This document shows positions 1 to 9,076 of a stretch of 44,559 nt of DNA, one piece after another. Origin of the DNA: an uncultured Eubacteriales bacterium (GTDB lineage: Bacteria > Bacillota > Clostridia > Oscillospirales > Oscillospiraceae). Where the stretch lies: NCBI GenBank assembly GCA_900551995.1, contig URXW01000011.1, positions 1 to 44,559 on the forward strand, in the 5' to 3' direction. The notes under the pieces were generated by a model. It was not told the origin of the DNA and did not search any database. It saw only the letters and a list, made by a program, of their open reading frames with translations. Both the position numbers and the translations under genes were made by a program. Within the stretch, counting starts at the first letter, position 1. Each line of letters begins with the position of its first letter.

Positions 1-327
1 CTTATAGAAAACGGAGCCGCGCAGATTCACCGCCACGATCGCCACATGGTTGCGGGTGATGTCCACGCCGATGGCGATGCGGGCATCGTCGTTAAAGGAA
101 TAGGTCATGGCGCGCCGCCCGCCGGTGTTGCCCCGTGTCCCCGCCTCCCGCGCCAGACCCTGCTGGCACAGGGCGTTGATGTTCTGGGTGACGGTGGGCA
201 GGCTCAGGTGCAGAGCGGTGACGATATTTTGCTTTGTCAAGCGGTCATGTTGCATAAGGAGCTGGAAAATGTCCGTGAAATTCTTCCGCTGAATCTCCAT
301 GTTGGCTGTGGTTTTGATATACGCCAT
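1..327 (-). CDS. ROK-family transcriptional regulator, N-terminal part (cut by window edge)
   Basis: The reading frame gives 109 residues before the window ends. It has an N-terminal winged helix-turn-helix (around residues 10-65, with LTKQNIVTALHLSLPTVTQN as the helix-turn-helix), a GGRRAM turn, and then IAIGVDITRNHVAIVAVNL, the phosphate-1/ATP-fold start of ROK proteins. This architecture is that of XylR/NagC-type sugar-responsive repressors. The start at 327 is chosen because ROK repressors usually have some ten residues ahead of the first helix; the alternative ATG at 300 lacks a ribosome binding site. It diverges from the sugar ABC operon starting at 563, so it probably controls that operon and itself. 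The inducer is unknown, and the sugar-binding half lies outside the window. Confidence 0.88.
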   Translation of the reverse strand, partial: MAYIKTTANMEIQRKNFTDIFQLLMQHDRLTKQNIVTALHLSLPTVTQNINALCQQGLAREAGTRGNTGGRRAMTYSFNDDARIAIGVDITRNHVAIVAVNLRGSVFYK

Positions 328-346
328 CCCCTTTGTTTTATATAGT

Positions 347-525
347 CGTTTTCAAAATCGCTTAATGGATATATGCATTATACCACAAAATGGAAAAGGT
401 ACAAGGGGTTTTGGCAAATTTGACAAATTGGCTCTATCCATTATGTGAGAACTGTTACTTGACAGAGAAAAAAGGATTGCTATAATTATATTATAATCTG
501 TTTTTGTAATTAACTTTCGAAAACG
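347..525. promoter_or_regulatory. Candidate ROK operator half-sites in the divergent intergenic region
   Basis: Two copies of a shared core face each other in the regulator/transporter intergenic space. At 515-525 the plus strand reads TTTCGAAAACG. At 347-357 the minus strand reads TTTTGAAAACG. One copy sits just upstream of the regulator's start and one lies between the transporter promoter and its first gene. Their matching sequence and placement suggest binding sites for the ROK regulator. This is inference from two short matches only. Confidence 0.35.
459..486 (+). promoter_or_regulatory. Sigma-A type promoter of the sugar transport operon
   Basis: A perfect -35 box TTGACA (459-464) and a perfect -10 box TATAAT (481-486) are separated by 16 bases, about 75 bases upstream of the first gene. 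A second TATAAT occurs at 492-497. Such a strong promoter fits an operon held off by a repressor rather than one needing an activator. Confidence 0.8.
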
Positions 526-562
526 GGTTGACTTATTAGAAAGATGAGAAAGGACGAAGAAC

Positions 563-1522
563 ATGAAAAAAGTACTTGCACTCCTGCTGTCCGCAGTTAT
601 GGTGCTGGGTCTGCTGGCAGGCTGCGGCGAGAAGAAGCAGGGCGACACGGAGGATCCCTCCGCCAAGAAGCTGACCGTGGGTCTGGCTCTGACCGGTATC
701 AACAGCAACGCCGTGTTCATTGATATGCGTAAGGACATCGAGGCACGCTGCAACGAGGCGGGCTACAAGCTGATGACCGCTGACATCGAGGGCGGTGCCA
801 GCCAGATCGTCACCGCGCTGGAGAACTTCATCAACGGCGGCTGCGACATCATCATCCTGCAGAACTCCGCAGAGGAGGCGTATGCCGATCTGCTGAAGCA
901 GGCTGTGGAGAAGGGCATCATCGTTGCTTCCTACGACTACGAGTCCGATATTGCACAGTACGCCTGCATCTGCTCCAACTACGAGGTCGGTAAGGTCATC
1001 GGTCAGGAGATGGGCAAGTTCTGCAACGAGAACGAGGGCAGCGGCAAGGTCGCTATCTGCAGCTACTCCGCACTGGATTTCCTGGTGGAGCGTGAGCGCG
1101 GTATGCGCGACGGCTTCGCCGAGGTCTGCCCCGGCGGTGAGATCGTGATGGCACAGGATGCCGGCTTCGCCAACGAGGGCGTTATCGCCGGTGAGAACTT
1201 CCTGCAGGCGATCCCCGACATTCAGGGCGTTATGGGCATCAACGACGGCGGCGTGCTGGGCGTGTACGAGGCGTTCAAGGCTGCCGGCAAGAGCTTCGAG
1301 AAGGACGGTATCGCACTGGTCGGCTGTGACGCCAGCGTGGACGGTCTGGCTGCCATGAAGGAAGGCGACATGTTCTACTGCACCATCGATCTGGATCTGG
1401 TCAACCAGGTGAGCCAGATGTACGAGCGTTGCGTCAAGGCGGCTCTGACCGGCGAGATCGACGAGTCCATGGCGTGCGTGACCTATCCCGTCAATCCTCT
1501 GCACCAGGCTGACGTTCAGTAA
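563..1522 (+). CDS. Sugar ABC transporter substrate-binding lipoprotein (RbsB-like)
   Basis: 319 residues, the usual size for type I periplasmic sugar-binding proteins. It starts with a lipoprotein signal peptide (KK, a hydrophobic stretch, lipobox LLAGC with Cys21), so it is anchored outside the membrane. The mature part shows the Peripla_BP_4 pattern, including a GINDGGVLGVYEAF segment near residue 225 and a VGCDAS segment near residue 253 that resemble RbsB-family hinge and ligand regions. It is the first gene of an ABC operon with an RbsA-type ATPase and RbsC-type permease. An AAAGGA ribosome binding site precedes the ATG. The linked dehydrogenase and kinase suggest a polyol or small sugar as ligand, but specificity cannot be read from sequence. 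Confidence 0.9.
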   Translation: MKKVLALLLSAVMVLGLLAGCGEKKQGDTEDPSAKKLTVGLALTGINSNAVFIDMRKDIEARCNEAGYKLMTADIEGGASQIVTALENFINGGCDIIILQNSAEEAYADLLKQAVEKGIIVASYDYESDIAQYACICSNYEVGKVIGQEMGKFCNENEGSGKVAICSYSALDFLVERERGMRDGFAEVCPGGEIVMAQDAGFANEGVIAGENFLQAIPDIQGVMGINDGGVLGVYEAFKAAGKSFEKDGIALVGCDASVDGLAAMKEGDMFYCTIDLDLVNQVSQMYERCVKAALTGEIDESMACVTYPVNPLHQADVQ

Positions 1523-1570
1523 CGGAACGACCGGCTGAAATAGATCGTCAACAGGGAACATCTATGAATG

Positions 1571-1600
1571 GAGCCGGCAGTGACTTGTCGCTGCCGGCTC
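1571..1600 (+). promoter_or_regulatory. Intercistronic hairpin after the binding-protein gene
   Basis: GAGCCGGCAG (1571-1580) pairs perfectly with CTGCCGGCTC (1591-1600). The ten bases between them can extend the stem further, leaving a CUUG-type loop. No T-run follows, so it is not a standard terminator. It sits between the binding-protein and ATPase genes. There it could protect the upstream message from 3' decay or attenuate read-through, giving more binding protein than membrane components. Confidence 0.7.
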
Positions 1601-1637
1601 GTTCCTATCAGTCAAATCGTGAAAGGATGAAGAGCCA

Positions 1638-3125
<1,488 letters not shown>

Positions 3126-3152
3126 TTTTCTTGAAAGTGTGAGGTGATCACT

Positions 3153-4115
3153 ATGCAGAAAAAGAAGCTGAACTTGAAGGAATATGCGGTGTGGATCATG
3201 CTGGTGGTTCTTGTCGCCGTGTTCTCCCTTGCGGTGCCCAATTTTGCCACCACCGGCAATATGGTCACCATCCTGCGGCAAGTTGCCAATATCGGTATTT
3301 TGTCCGTGGGCATGACCTTTGTACTGATCTCCGGCGGCATTGACCTGTCCATCGGCAACCAGATGGGTCTGGTGGGCGTTATCGCCGCGCTGCTGATGGT
3401 GCAGTATAACGTCTCGCCCGTGCTTGCCTGTCTCGTGGGTCTGGTGGTAGGCGTGGTCGTGGGTCTGATCAACGGACTGCTCATTACCTATACCCAGATG
3501 CCTCCGCTGATCATGACGCTCGGCATGAGCTACGCCACCAGAGGCATGGCGTATATCATCACCGGCGGCTACCCCGTTTACGGTCTGCCGGAGAGCATGA
3601 AGTGGATGGGACAGGGCTATCTATTCGGCGTTATCCCCGTGTGCGTGCTGGTCATGGTCATCGTGATCGCCATCGGCGCGTTCATTATGAACAAGACCTA
3701 TGTGGGCCGCCAGTTCTACGCCATCGGCAGCAACGAGGAGGCCGCCCGCCTCTCCGGACTGCGGGTGCAGCGCATCCGTGTGCTGGGCTACGTGATCGCG
3801 GGCTTCCTGGCCGCACTGTCCGGCATTGTGCTGATGTCCCGTGTGAACTCCGGCCAGCCCATGAACGGCAACGGCATGGAGATGGACGCGCTGATCGCCT
3901 GCGTGGTGGGCGGCATCAGCGTCACCGGCGGCGAGGGCAAGGCCACCGGCATGATCGGCGGTATGCTGGTCATGGGCATTCTCGCCAACGGTATGGCGGT
4001 GGCGGGTATGAGCGAGTATCTTCAGATGCTGGTCAAGGGTGCCGTGCTGGTCGCCGTGGTCGCCATCGACTGCTTCAGCCGTCACCACTCTCTGAAGTCT
4101 CTGCTGAAGAAGTAA
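3153..4115 (+). CDS. Sugar ABC transporter permease (RbsC type)
   Basis: 320 residues, mostly hydrophobic membrane segments, with BPD_transp_2 (RbsC) family hallmarks: GMTFVLISGGIDLSIG near residues 50-65, GRQFYAIGSNEEAARLSG in the cytoplasmic loop, and GGISVTGGEGKATG (the coupling EAA-like region). The ATG at 3153 is preferred over the in-frame GTG at 3144, because GAGGTGA (3141-3147) is an ideal ribosome binding site for 3153. It lies 27 bases after the ATPase gene. Two copies should form the membrane channel. Confidence 0.94.
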   Translation: MQKKKLNLKEYAVWIMLVVLVAVFSLAVPNFATTGNMVTILRQVANIGILSVGMTFVLISGGIDLSIGNQMGLVGVIAALLMVQYNVSPVLACLVGLVVGVVVGLINGLLITYTQMPPLIMTLGMSYATRGMAYIITGGYPVYGLPESMKWMGQGYLFGVIPVCVLVMVIVIAIGAFIMNKTYVGRQFYAIGSNEEAARLSGLRVQRIRVLGYVIAGFLAALSGIVLMSRVNSGQPMNGNGMEMDALIACVVGGISVTGGEGKATGMIGGMLVMGILANGMAVAGMSEYLQMLVKGAVLVAVVAIDCFSRHHSLKSLLKK

Positions 4116-4127
4116 GGAGGAGAGCAT

Positions 4128-4934
4128 ATGGGCTTTTATAACGGTTCTTTTTACGCTAAGTCGCTGAATATGGACACCTCCATAGGGGTGATCCTGCCCC
4201 ACGACAGCCGGAAGCATCTGGGTGTGGAGCCGCTGCACGCGGGGATCACGCCGTCGGAGAAGCCGAAAACGCTGATCCTGCTCCATGGGCTGTCCGACAA
4301 CTGGGCGGCGTGGATGCACCGCACGTCCCTCCTGCGCTACGCGGAGAGCTTCGACATCGCCGTGCTGGCTCCGGAGGTGCAGCGCAGCTTCTACATGGAC
4401 ATGAGGAACGGCCCCGCCTATTATACCTACATCACCGAGGAGCTGCCGGAGCTGGCGGCCAAGCAGTTCAATATTTCCGTGGCTCCGGAGGATCTGATGA
4501 TCGCGGGGCTGTCCATGGGCGGCTACGGCGCGCTGGCGTGTGGGTTGAGCCATCCCGAACGCTTCATGGGCATCGGCGCGTTTTCCAGCGTGGCGAATCT
4601 GCGTAAATTTGTGCTGGACGACGACTACGCCGGACGGAAGGAATTACAGGGCTGGCTGAAGGATCGCACCGGTATCTACGGCGAGGGGCTGGACTATCCG
4701 GAGGCGTTCGATCCGTATCATTTGGTGGAGCGTGCCGCGCAGCGGGAGAAGCTGCCGAAGCTGTACATGACCTGCGGTACGGAGGACTTCATGCACGAGG
4801 ACAACGTGGCTCTGCGGGACTATATGCGGGAAAAGGGAATGGACTTCCGCTATGAGGAGTGGCCCGGCGAGCACGAGTGGGGCTTCTGGGATGTGTCTAT
4901 CCAGAAGATGTTGGAGTATTTCCTGATTGGATGA
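4128..4934 (+). CDS. Alpha/beta-hydrolase esterase (esterase D / tributyrin esterase family)
   Basis: 268 residues, no signal peptide, so cytoplasmic. The nucleophile elbow GLSMGGYGA places the catalytic serine at 129. An oxyanion HG motif occurs at 53-54, Asp220 (CGTED) and His249 (GEHEWGFW) complete the likely triad. This is the COG0627 pattern of S-formylglutathione hydrolases, acetyl esterases and feruloyl-type esterases. It begins 12 bases after the permease with an AAGGAGGAG ribosome binding site, so it is part of the sugar operon. An esterase here suggests that the imported substrate, or some of it, is acylated and is de-esterified inside the cell. The acyl group cannot be predicted. 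Confidence 0.88.
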   Translation: MGFYNGSFYAKSLNMDTSIGVILPHDSRKHLGVEPLHAGITPSEKPKTLILLHGLSDNWAAWMHRTSLLRYAESFDIAVLAPEVQRSFYMDMRNGPAYYTYITEELPELAAKQFNISVAPEDLMIAGLSMGGYGALACGLSHPERFMGIGAFSSVANLRKFVLDDDYAGRKELQGWLKDRTGIYGEGLDYPEAFDPYHLVERAAQREKLPKLYMTCGTEDFMHEDNVALRDYMREKGMDFRYEEWPGEHEWGFWDVSIQKMLEYFLIG

Positions 4935-4947
4935 AAGGAGAAAAAAT

Positions 4948-6018
4948 ATGATCCCTAAGACGATGAAGGCACTTGTGGCGTATGGCAAGCATGACTATAA
5001 GCTGGAGACGAACTATCCCGTGCCGGAGTGCGGCCCGGATGACATTCTGATCAAAACGGAGGGCTGCGGCATCTGCGCCGGTGACCTGAAATGTATGCAC
5101 GGCGCGGAGCGGTTCTGGGGCAACGAGACGGAGCCCTCGTGGGTCAAGCCGCCGTTTATCCCCGGACATGAATTTCTGGGGCGCATCGTGGCTGTGGGCG
5201 AGAATGTGAAGGAGTACAAGCTGGGCGAGCGCATTACCGCCGACCAGATCGTGCCCTGCGGCGAGTGCCGCTTCTGCAAGAGCGGGCGGTACTGGATGTG
5301 CCAGCCCCACGCCACCTTTGGCTTCCAGGCCGCCAACAACGGCGGCATGGCGGAGTATGTCCGGTATCCCAAGACGGCGGTGCTGCACCGCGTGCCGGAG
5401 GATATGCCGCTGGAGAAGGCTCTGCTGGTGGAGCCCTACGCCTGCTCCAAGCACTGCGTGGATCGCGCACAGATCACCAATGAGGATGTGGTGGTCATCT
5501 CCGGCGCCGGTACGCTGGGGCTGGGCATGGTCACCTACGCCCGCATGAAGAACCCGGCAAAGCTCATTGTGCTGGATATGATGGATTCCCGTCTGGAGAA
5601 GGCGAAGGAATTCGGCGCCGATCTGGTCTGGAACCCCTCGAAAATGGATGTGACGGCGGAGATCATGAAGCTGACCGACGGCTACGGCTGCGACATCTAC
5701 ATCGAGGCCACCGGGCACCCCTCCTCCGTGACGCAGGGCATGAACATGATCCGCAAGCTGGGACGCTTCGTGGAGTTCTCCGTGTTCGGTGCGCCCACCA
5801 CGCTGGACTGGTCCGTTATCGGCGACGGCAAGGAGCTGGATGTGCTTGGCTCCCACTTGTCTCCCTACTGCTTCCCCTTTGTTATTGAGCATATCCATGA
5901 CGGCAGCCTGAAAACCGACGGCATGATCACCCAGACCTTCGCGCTGGAGGATTGGGAGAAGGCTTTCGATTACGCCACCGGCAAGTACGGTCACTTCAAG
6001 ATCGCGTTTGTATTCTGA
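4948..6018 (+). CDS. Zinc-dependent medium-chain dehydrogenase, erythritol/threitol dehydrogenase-like
   Basis: 356 residues of the MDR superfamily. Catalytic zinc ligands are Cys43 and His74-Glu75 (PGHEF). The structural zinc site is Cys104, 107, 110 and 118. A Rossmann motif GAGTLGLGMV follows. From memory, the N-terminal half (DLKCMHGAERFWGNE, then IPGHEF, then MCQPHATFGF) closely resembles EltD-type erythritol/L-threitol dehydrogenases and, less closely, sorbitol or threonine dehydrogenases. The start at 4948 has an AAAGGAGAA ribosome binding site; an in-frame TTG at 4927 is rejected. It probably oxidises the imported polyol to a ketose for the kinase downstream. The exact substrate is inferred, not proven. 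Confidence 0.88.
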   Translation: MIPKTMKALVAYGKHDYKLETNYPVPECGPDDILIKTEGCGICAGDLKCMHGAERFWGNETEPSWVKPPFIPGHEFLGRIVAVGENVKEYKLGERITADQIVPCGECRFCKSGRYWMCQPHATFGFQAANNGGMAEYVRYPKTAVLHRVPEDMPLEKALLVEPYACSKHCVDRAQITNEDVVVISGAGTLGLGMVTYARMKNPAKLIVLDMMDSRLEKAKEFGADLVWNPSKMDVTAEIMKLTDGYGCDIYIEATGHPSSVTQGMNMIRKLGRFVEFSVFGAPTTLDWSVIGDGKELDVLGSHLSPYCFPFVIEHIHDGSLKTDGMITQTFALEDWEKAFDYATGKYGHFKIAFVF

Positions 6019-6031
6019 ACGGAGGCTGTCC

Positions 6032-7648
6032 ATGAACAGTAACGACAAGATCCGCTGGATACGCTCCGGCGAGACGGCACTGGGCATAGAGCTGGGCTCT
6101 ACCCGGATCAAATCCGTGCTGATCGGCCCGGATCATGCCGTGCTGGCCAGCGGCGTCTACCAGTGGGAGAACACGCTGGAGCACGGACTGTGGAGTTACA
6201 GGCTGGAGGACGCCATCGCCGGTGTGCAGGCGAGCTTCCGCGATCTGGACGGGGCGGTCTGCCGTGACTACGGGGTACATCTGGAGACTATCGGCGCCAT
6301 CGGCATTTCCGGCATGATGCACGGCTATCTGGCTCTGGATCGCGACGGAAACCAGCTGGCTCCGTTCCTCACGTGGCGCAACACCAACACGGTGGCGGCG
6401 GCGGAGGAGCTGACCAACCTGTTTAATTTCAACATCCCGCTGCGCTGGTCCATCGCCCAGCTGTACCAGGCTATTTTGGAAAAGCAGCCCCACGTGCCGC
6501 AGGTGGCGCATATCACCACGCTGGCGGGCTATATCCACTACCGGCTGACGGGTCGCTTTGCCATGGGCGTGGGGGACGCCTCCGGTATGTTCCCCATCGA
6601 CCCGGATACCTGCGACTTTGACCGGCGCATGCTGGGGCAGTTCGACACCCTTGTGGCTCCCTACGGCTTCCCGTGGCAGGTGCGCGACCTTCTGCCGGAG
6701 GTGCTGACGGCGGGGACGTGCGCCGGTACGCTGACCGAGGAGGGGGCGCGGCTGCTGGATCCCACGGCGGTGCTGCGTCCCGGCATACCGATGGCACCGC
6801 CGGAGGGCGATGCCGGAACGGGCATGGCGGCGACCAACTCCGTGGCGGTTCGCACGGGAAATGTCTCCGCCGGCACGTCCATCTTCTCCATGGTGGTGCT
6901 GGAGCGATCCCTGCGGCGGCTGTACCGGGATATTGACATCGTCTCCACGCCCTCCGGTCATGCGGTGGCGATGGTGCACTGCAACAACGGAACCACGGAG
7001 ATCGACGCGTGGTGCAGGCTGTTCCGGCGTTTTGCCCAGCTGCTGGGCGCGGAGGCCGACGAGTCTACGGTCTACCGGCTGCTGTTTGAGGAGAGCTTGC
7101 AGGGCGACGGCGACTGCGACGGCGTGCTCTATTACAACTACATGGCGGGCGAGCCGGTGGTGGGGCTGACAGAGGGTCTGCCCATGCTGCTGCGCCTGCC
7201 GGAGAGCTCTTTCACGCTGGCGAACTTCATGCGCTCCCAGCTCTGCGCGGTCATGGCTGCGCTGGCGGTGGGGATGCGAATTTTGGAGGATGAGGAGGTC
7301 AGGATAGACCGCCTTACCGGCCACGGCGGGATCTTCAAGACTCCCGGCGTTGCCCAGCACTATCTGGCTGCCGCCATGGGCGCGCCTGTCTCGGTCATGA
7401 CCGGCGCAGGTGAGGGCGGCCCCTACGGCATGGCACTGCTGGCGCAGTACCTCAAGGTACACGACGGCGGGCGCACGCTGGAGGATTTTCTCCGGGAGGA
7501 CGTGTTCCGGGCGGAGGAGAGCAGCGTCTATGTTCCCACGGACGAGGAATGTGCGGCGTACCGCCGCTATCTGGAGCGGCACAGCCGCGGTTTGGCGGCG
7601 GAGCACGCCGCGGTGGGAGCGTTCTTAAAGGATACGCGTATACTCTGA
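6032..7648 (+). CDS. FGGY-family carbohydrate kinase
   Basis: 538 residues. The phosphate-1 motif is GIELGSTRIKSV near residue 18, where most FGGY kinases have Asp instead of this Glu. GISGMMHGY follows, and then PPEGDAGTGMA, whose Asp is the likely catalytic base. GNVSAGTS is the phosphate-2 region, and HGGIFKTPG with GAGEGGPYG lies near the C-terminus as in xylulokinases. It presumably phosphorylates the ketose produced by the preceding dehydrogenase. The start at 6032 has GGAGG at 6021-6025, 13 bases after the dehydrogenase stop. It is the last gene of the operon, followed by a hairpin terminator. The family is secure; the substrate is not. Confidence 0.9.
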   Translation: MNSNDKIRWIRSGETALGIELGSTRIKSVLIGPDHAVLASGVYQWENTLEHGLWSYRLEDAIAGVQASFRDLDGAVCRDYGVHLETIGAIGISGMMHGYLALDRDGNQLAPFLTWRNTNTVAAAEELTNLFNFNIPLRWSIAQLYQAILEKQPHVPQVAHITTLAGYIHYRLTGRFAMGVGDASGMFPIDPDTCDFDRRMLGQFDTLVAPYGFPWQVRDLLPEVLTAGTCAGTLTEEGARLLDPTAVLRPGIPMAPPEGDAGTGMAATNSVAVRTGNVSAGTSIFSMVVLERSLRRLYRDIDIVSTPSGHAVAMVHCNNGTTEIDAWCRLFRRFAQLLGAEADESTVYRLLFEESLQGDGDCDGVLYYNYMAGEPVVGLTEGLPMLLRLPESSFTLANFMRSQLCAVMAALAVGMRILEDEEVRIDRLTGHGGIFKTPGVAQHYLAAAMGAPVSVMTGAGEGGPYGMALLAQYLKVHDGGRTLEDFLREDVFRAEESSVYVPTDEECAAYRRYLERHSRGLAAEHAAVGAFLKDTRIL

Positions 7649-7663
7649 AACAGGATATAGCAA

Positions 7664-7702
7664 GGGGCAGGGGCACTATGGATTCCATAGTGCCCCTGCT
7701 CT
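7664..7702 (+). terminator. Terminator-like hairpin ending the sugar operon
   Basis: GCAGGGGCACTATGG (7667-7681) pairs with CCATAGTGCCCCTGC (7685-7699), a stem of about 15 bp with a very short loop. Only a weak T-rich tail (CTTAT) follows. It lies between convergent genes and may work in both directions. Confidence 0.65.
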
Positions 7703-7757
7703 TATGCCGCGTATTTACTTTTGGGAGAGGGAGAGTATCGCTCGAAACGCGGCAGGC

Positions 7758-8357
7758 TCAAAACTCCGGGTAGCCTTCCTTCAAGGTCTCGTCGTAGTGG
7801 GCGCGGTCGCCGCCGATGAATTTGGGGCGCGTTCTCGCCGCCAGCAGAATGGCGTCGCCGATATGGTTCTGCGCCAGACGCACGGGCACCGCCACCTTCT
7901 TCAAGTGCATACCGATCAGCGTGCCGCCGATGTCCAGCCCGGCGTCCGCCTTGATCTCCTCCACCGCCACAGGATGCTTGCAGGCGTTGTAGGCGGCGGT
8001 GGCGAAGGAGCTGCCCGCCTTCGGCTGGGGCACGACGTTCACGATCTCCAGACCCGGCACCGCCTCGTGCTCCACAATGATGGCACGGTTCAGATGCTCA
8101 CAGCACTGGGCGGCGATATACACGCCCATGGGCGCGAAAACGCTGTGCAGCCCGCTGAAAATAGCGTCCGCCACCTCCGGCGTGGACCAGCTGCCCACCT
8201 TTCTGCCTACCACCTCGCTGGTGCTGCACCCCACCACCACGATCTGTCCGCGGTGCAGGTGGGCTTCGTCCGCCAGCTCGCGGGCGGCGGCGGCGGACTG
8301 CCGGCGCACCTCCTCCAGCAGACTCCTGTTCTCTACATCATGCACGGTACCTGCCAT
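7758..8357 (-). CDS. ywlG: UPF0340/YwlG family protein (TIGR01440)
   Basis: 199 residues, close to the usual family length. Recognisable segments are GCSTSEVVG, AAQCCEHLNRA, DIGGTLIGMH and the C-terminal ARTRPKFIGGDRAHYD. The biochemical role of YwlG is not established as far as I know. In several Firmicutes it lies near serine hydroxymethyltransferase or ribose-5-phosphate genes, which is not the case here. The start at 8357 is chosen because GAGGTG sits six bases upstream. It has no close operon partner; the next gene upstream has its own terminator at 8393-8421. Confidence 0.85.
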   Translation of the reverse strand: MAGTVHDVENRSLLEEVRRQSAAAARELADEAHLHRGQIVVVGCSTSEVVGRKVGSWSTPEVADAIFSGLHSVFAPMGVYIAAQCCEHLNRAIIVEHEAVPGLEIVNVVPQPKAGSSFATAAYNACKHPVAVEEIKADAGLDIGGTLIGMHLKKVAVPVRLAQNHIGDAILLAARTRPKFIGGDRAHYDETLKEGYPEF

Positions 8358-8392
8358 AAAAAACACCTCATTCACACGTAAAATTCAAAAGC

Positions 8393-8421
8393 TATGGCGA
8401 GTCGTTGACCGACTCGCCATA
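8393..8421 (-). terminator. Rho-independent terminator of the ECF transporter gene
   Basis: TATGGCGAGTCG (8393-8404) and CGACTCGCCATA (8410-8421) form a perfect 12-bp stem with a five-base loop. On the minus strand the stem is followed by GCTTTTGAATTTT. It separates the ECF gene from ywlG. Confidence 0.85.
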
Positions 8422-8428
8422 TAGTATA

Positions 8429-8938
8429 TCACACGCAGAGCTTTTCTTCAAGATGGGTGCGGCGCGCCACCTGCAGCAGCAGGAAGCCAGCCACCAGACC
8501 CACGGCACCCTGCACCAGATTGCCGGGGATGCTGGCTGCGGCACCGATGCCCTTGCCCAGCAGCAGTCCGGCGTAGCCGAAGTAGCCCGCCACCATGATG
8601 ATCTCGGCGACGACGCCGCTGACCAGCGCGCCCGCGCCGTTCTTGCGGAACGCCTTGAAGATGAGAGCCGCCGCCAGAGCCATGACACCCTTGATGATGA
8701 GCGTGCCGGGGGCGTAATGGCCGTAGCCCAGCAGAAGGTCAGCCAGCATGGAGCCGATACCGCCGGCGGCAGCACCCCACCACGGACCCAGCAGCCAGCC
8801 GCTCAGCAGCACGAAGCAGTCGCCCAGGTTCACGTAGCCGTTCATGGGGGAGGGGATCTGGATCACCATGGTGGCAACACAGCTCAAAGCCGCAAGCACT
8901 GCGGCGGTGACCATCGTTCTGATTTTCTTATCGGACAT
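8429..8938 (-). CDS. ECF transporter S component, probably vitamin B6 (PdxU-like)
   Basis: 169 residues with about five or six hydrophobic segments. The N-terminus (TMVTAAVLAALSCVATMV, then a PSPMNGYVNLGDCFVLLSG stretch) is typical of the ECF-ribofla_trS/DUF1393 group of substrate-binding S components, which use a shared EcfA/A'/T energy module encoded elsewhere. It is divergent from a MocR/PdxR-type PLP-sensing regulator gene at 9077, with a shared control region. That pairing is the classic genomic context used to assign PdxU to pyridoxine or pyridoxal uptake. Specificity is therefore an inference from neighbourhood. AAGGAGAA precedes the start. Confidence 0.82.
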   Translation of the reverse strand: MSDKKIRTMVTAAVLAALSCVATMVIQIPSPMNGYVNLGDCFVLLSGWLLGPWWGAAAGGIGSMLADLLLGYGHYAPGTLIIKGVMALAAALIFKAFRKNGAGALVSGVVAEIIMVAGYFGYAGLLLGKGIGAAASIPGNLVQGAVGLVAGFLLLQVARRTHLEEKLCV

Positions 8939-9003
8939 GACACATTCTCCTTTTACGTTGCACAGGCGGCGAAAATCGCCACTTGCTTTTTTGCTTGACT
9001 CGT

Positions 9004-9062
9004 ATTATAGTAGAAACTGGTATGATTAAAATATCCATTTTGATTTTACTTGTTAGTACCAG
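9004..9062. promoter_or_regulatory. Candidate PdxR-type operator between the ECF gene and its regulator
   Basis: CTGGTA (9017-9022) and its inverted copy TACCAG (9057-9062) flank an AT-rich stretch; each half-site is followed inward by an AAAAT tract. A perfect minus-strand TATAAT (9004-9009) for the ECF gene lacks a good -35 box at the right distance, and the first half-site lies directly upstream of it. This fits an activator-dependent promoter. Binding by the MocR-like protein is inferred. Confidence 0.5.
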
Positions 9063-9076
9063 AAGGGAGGCGCACT

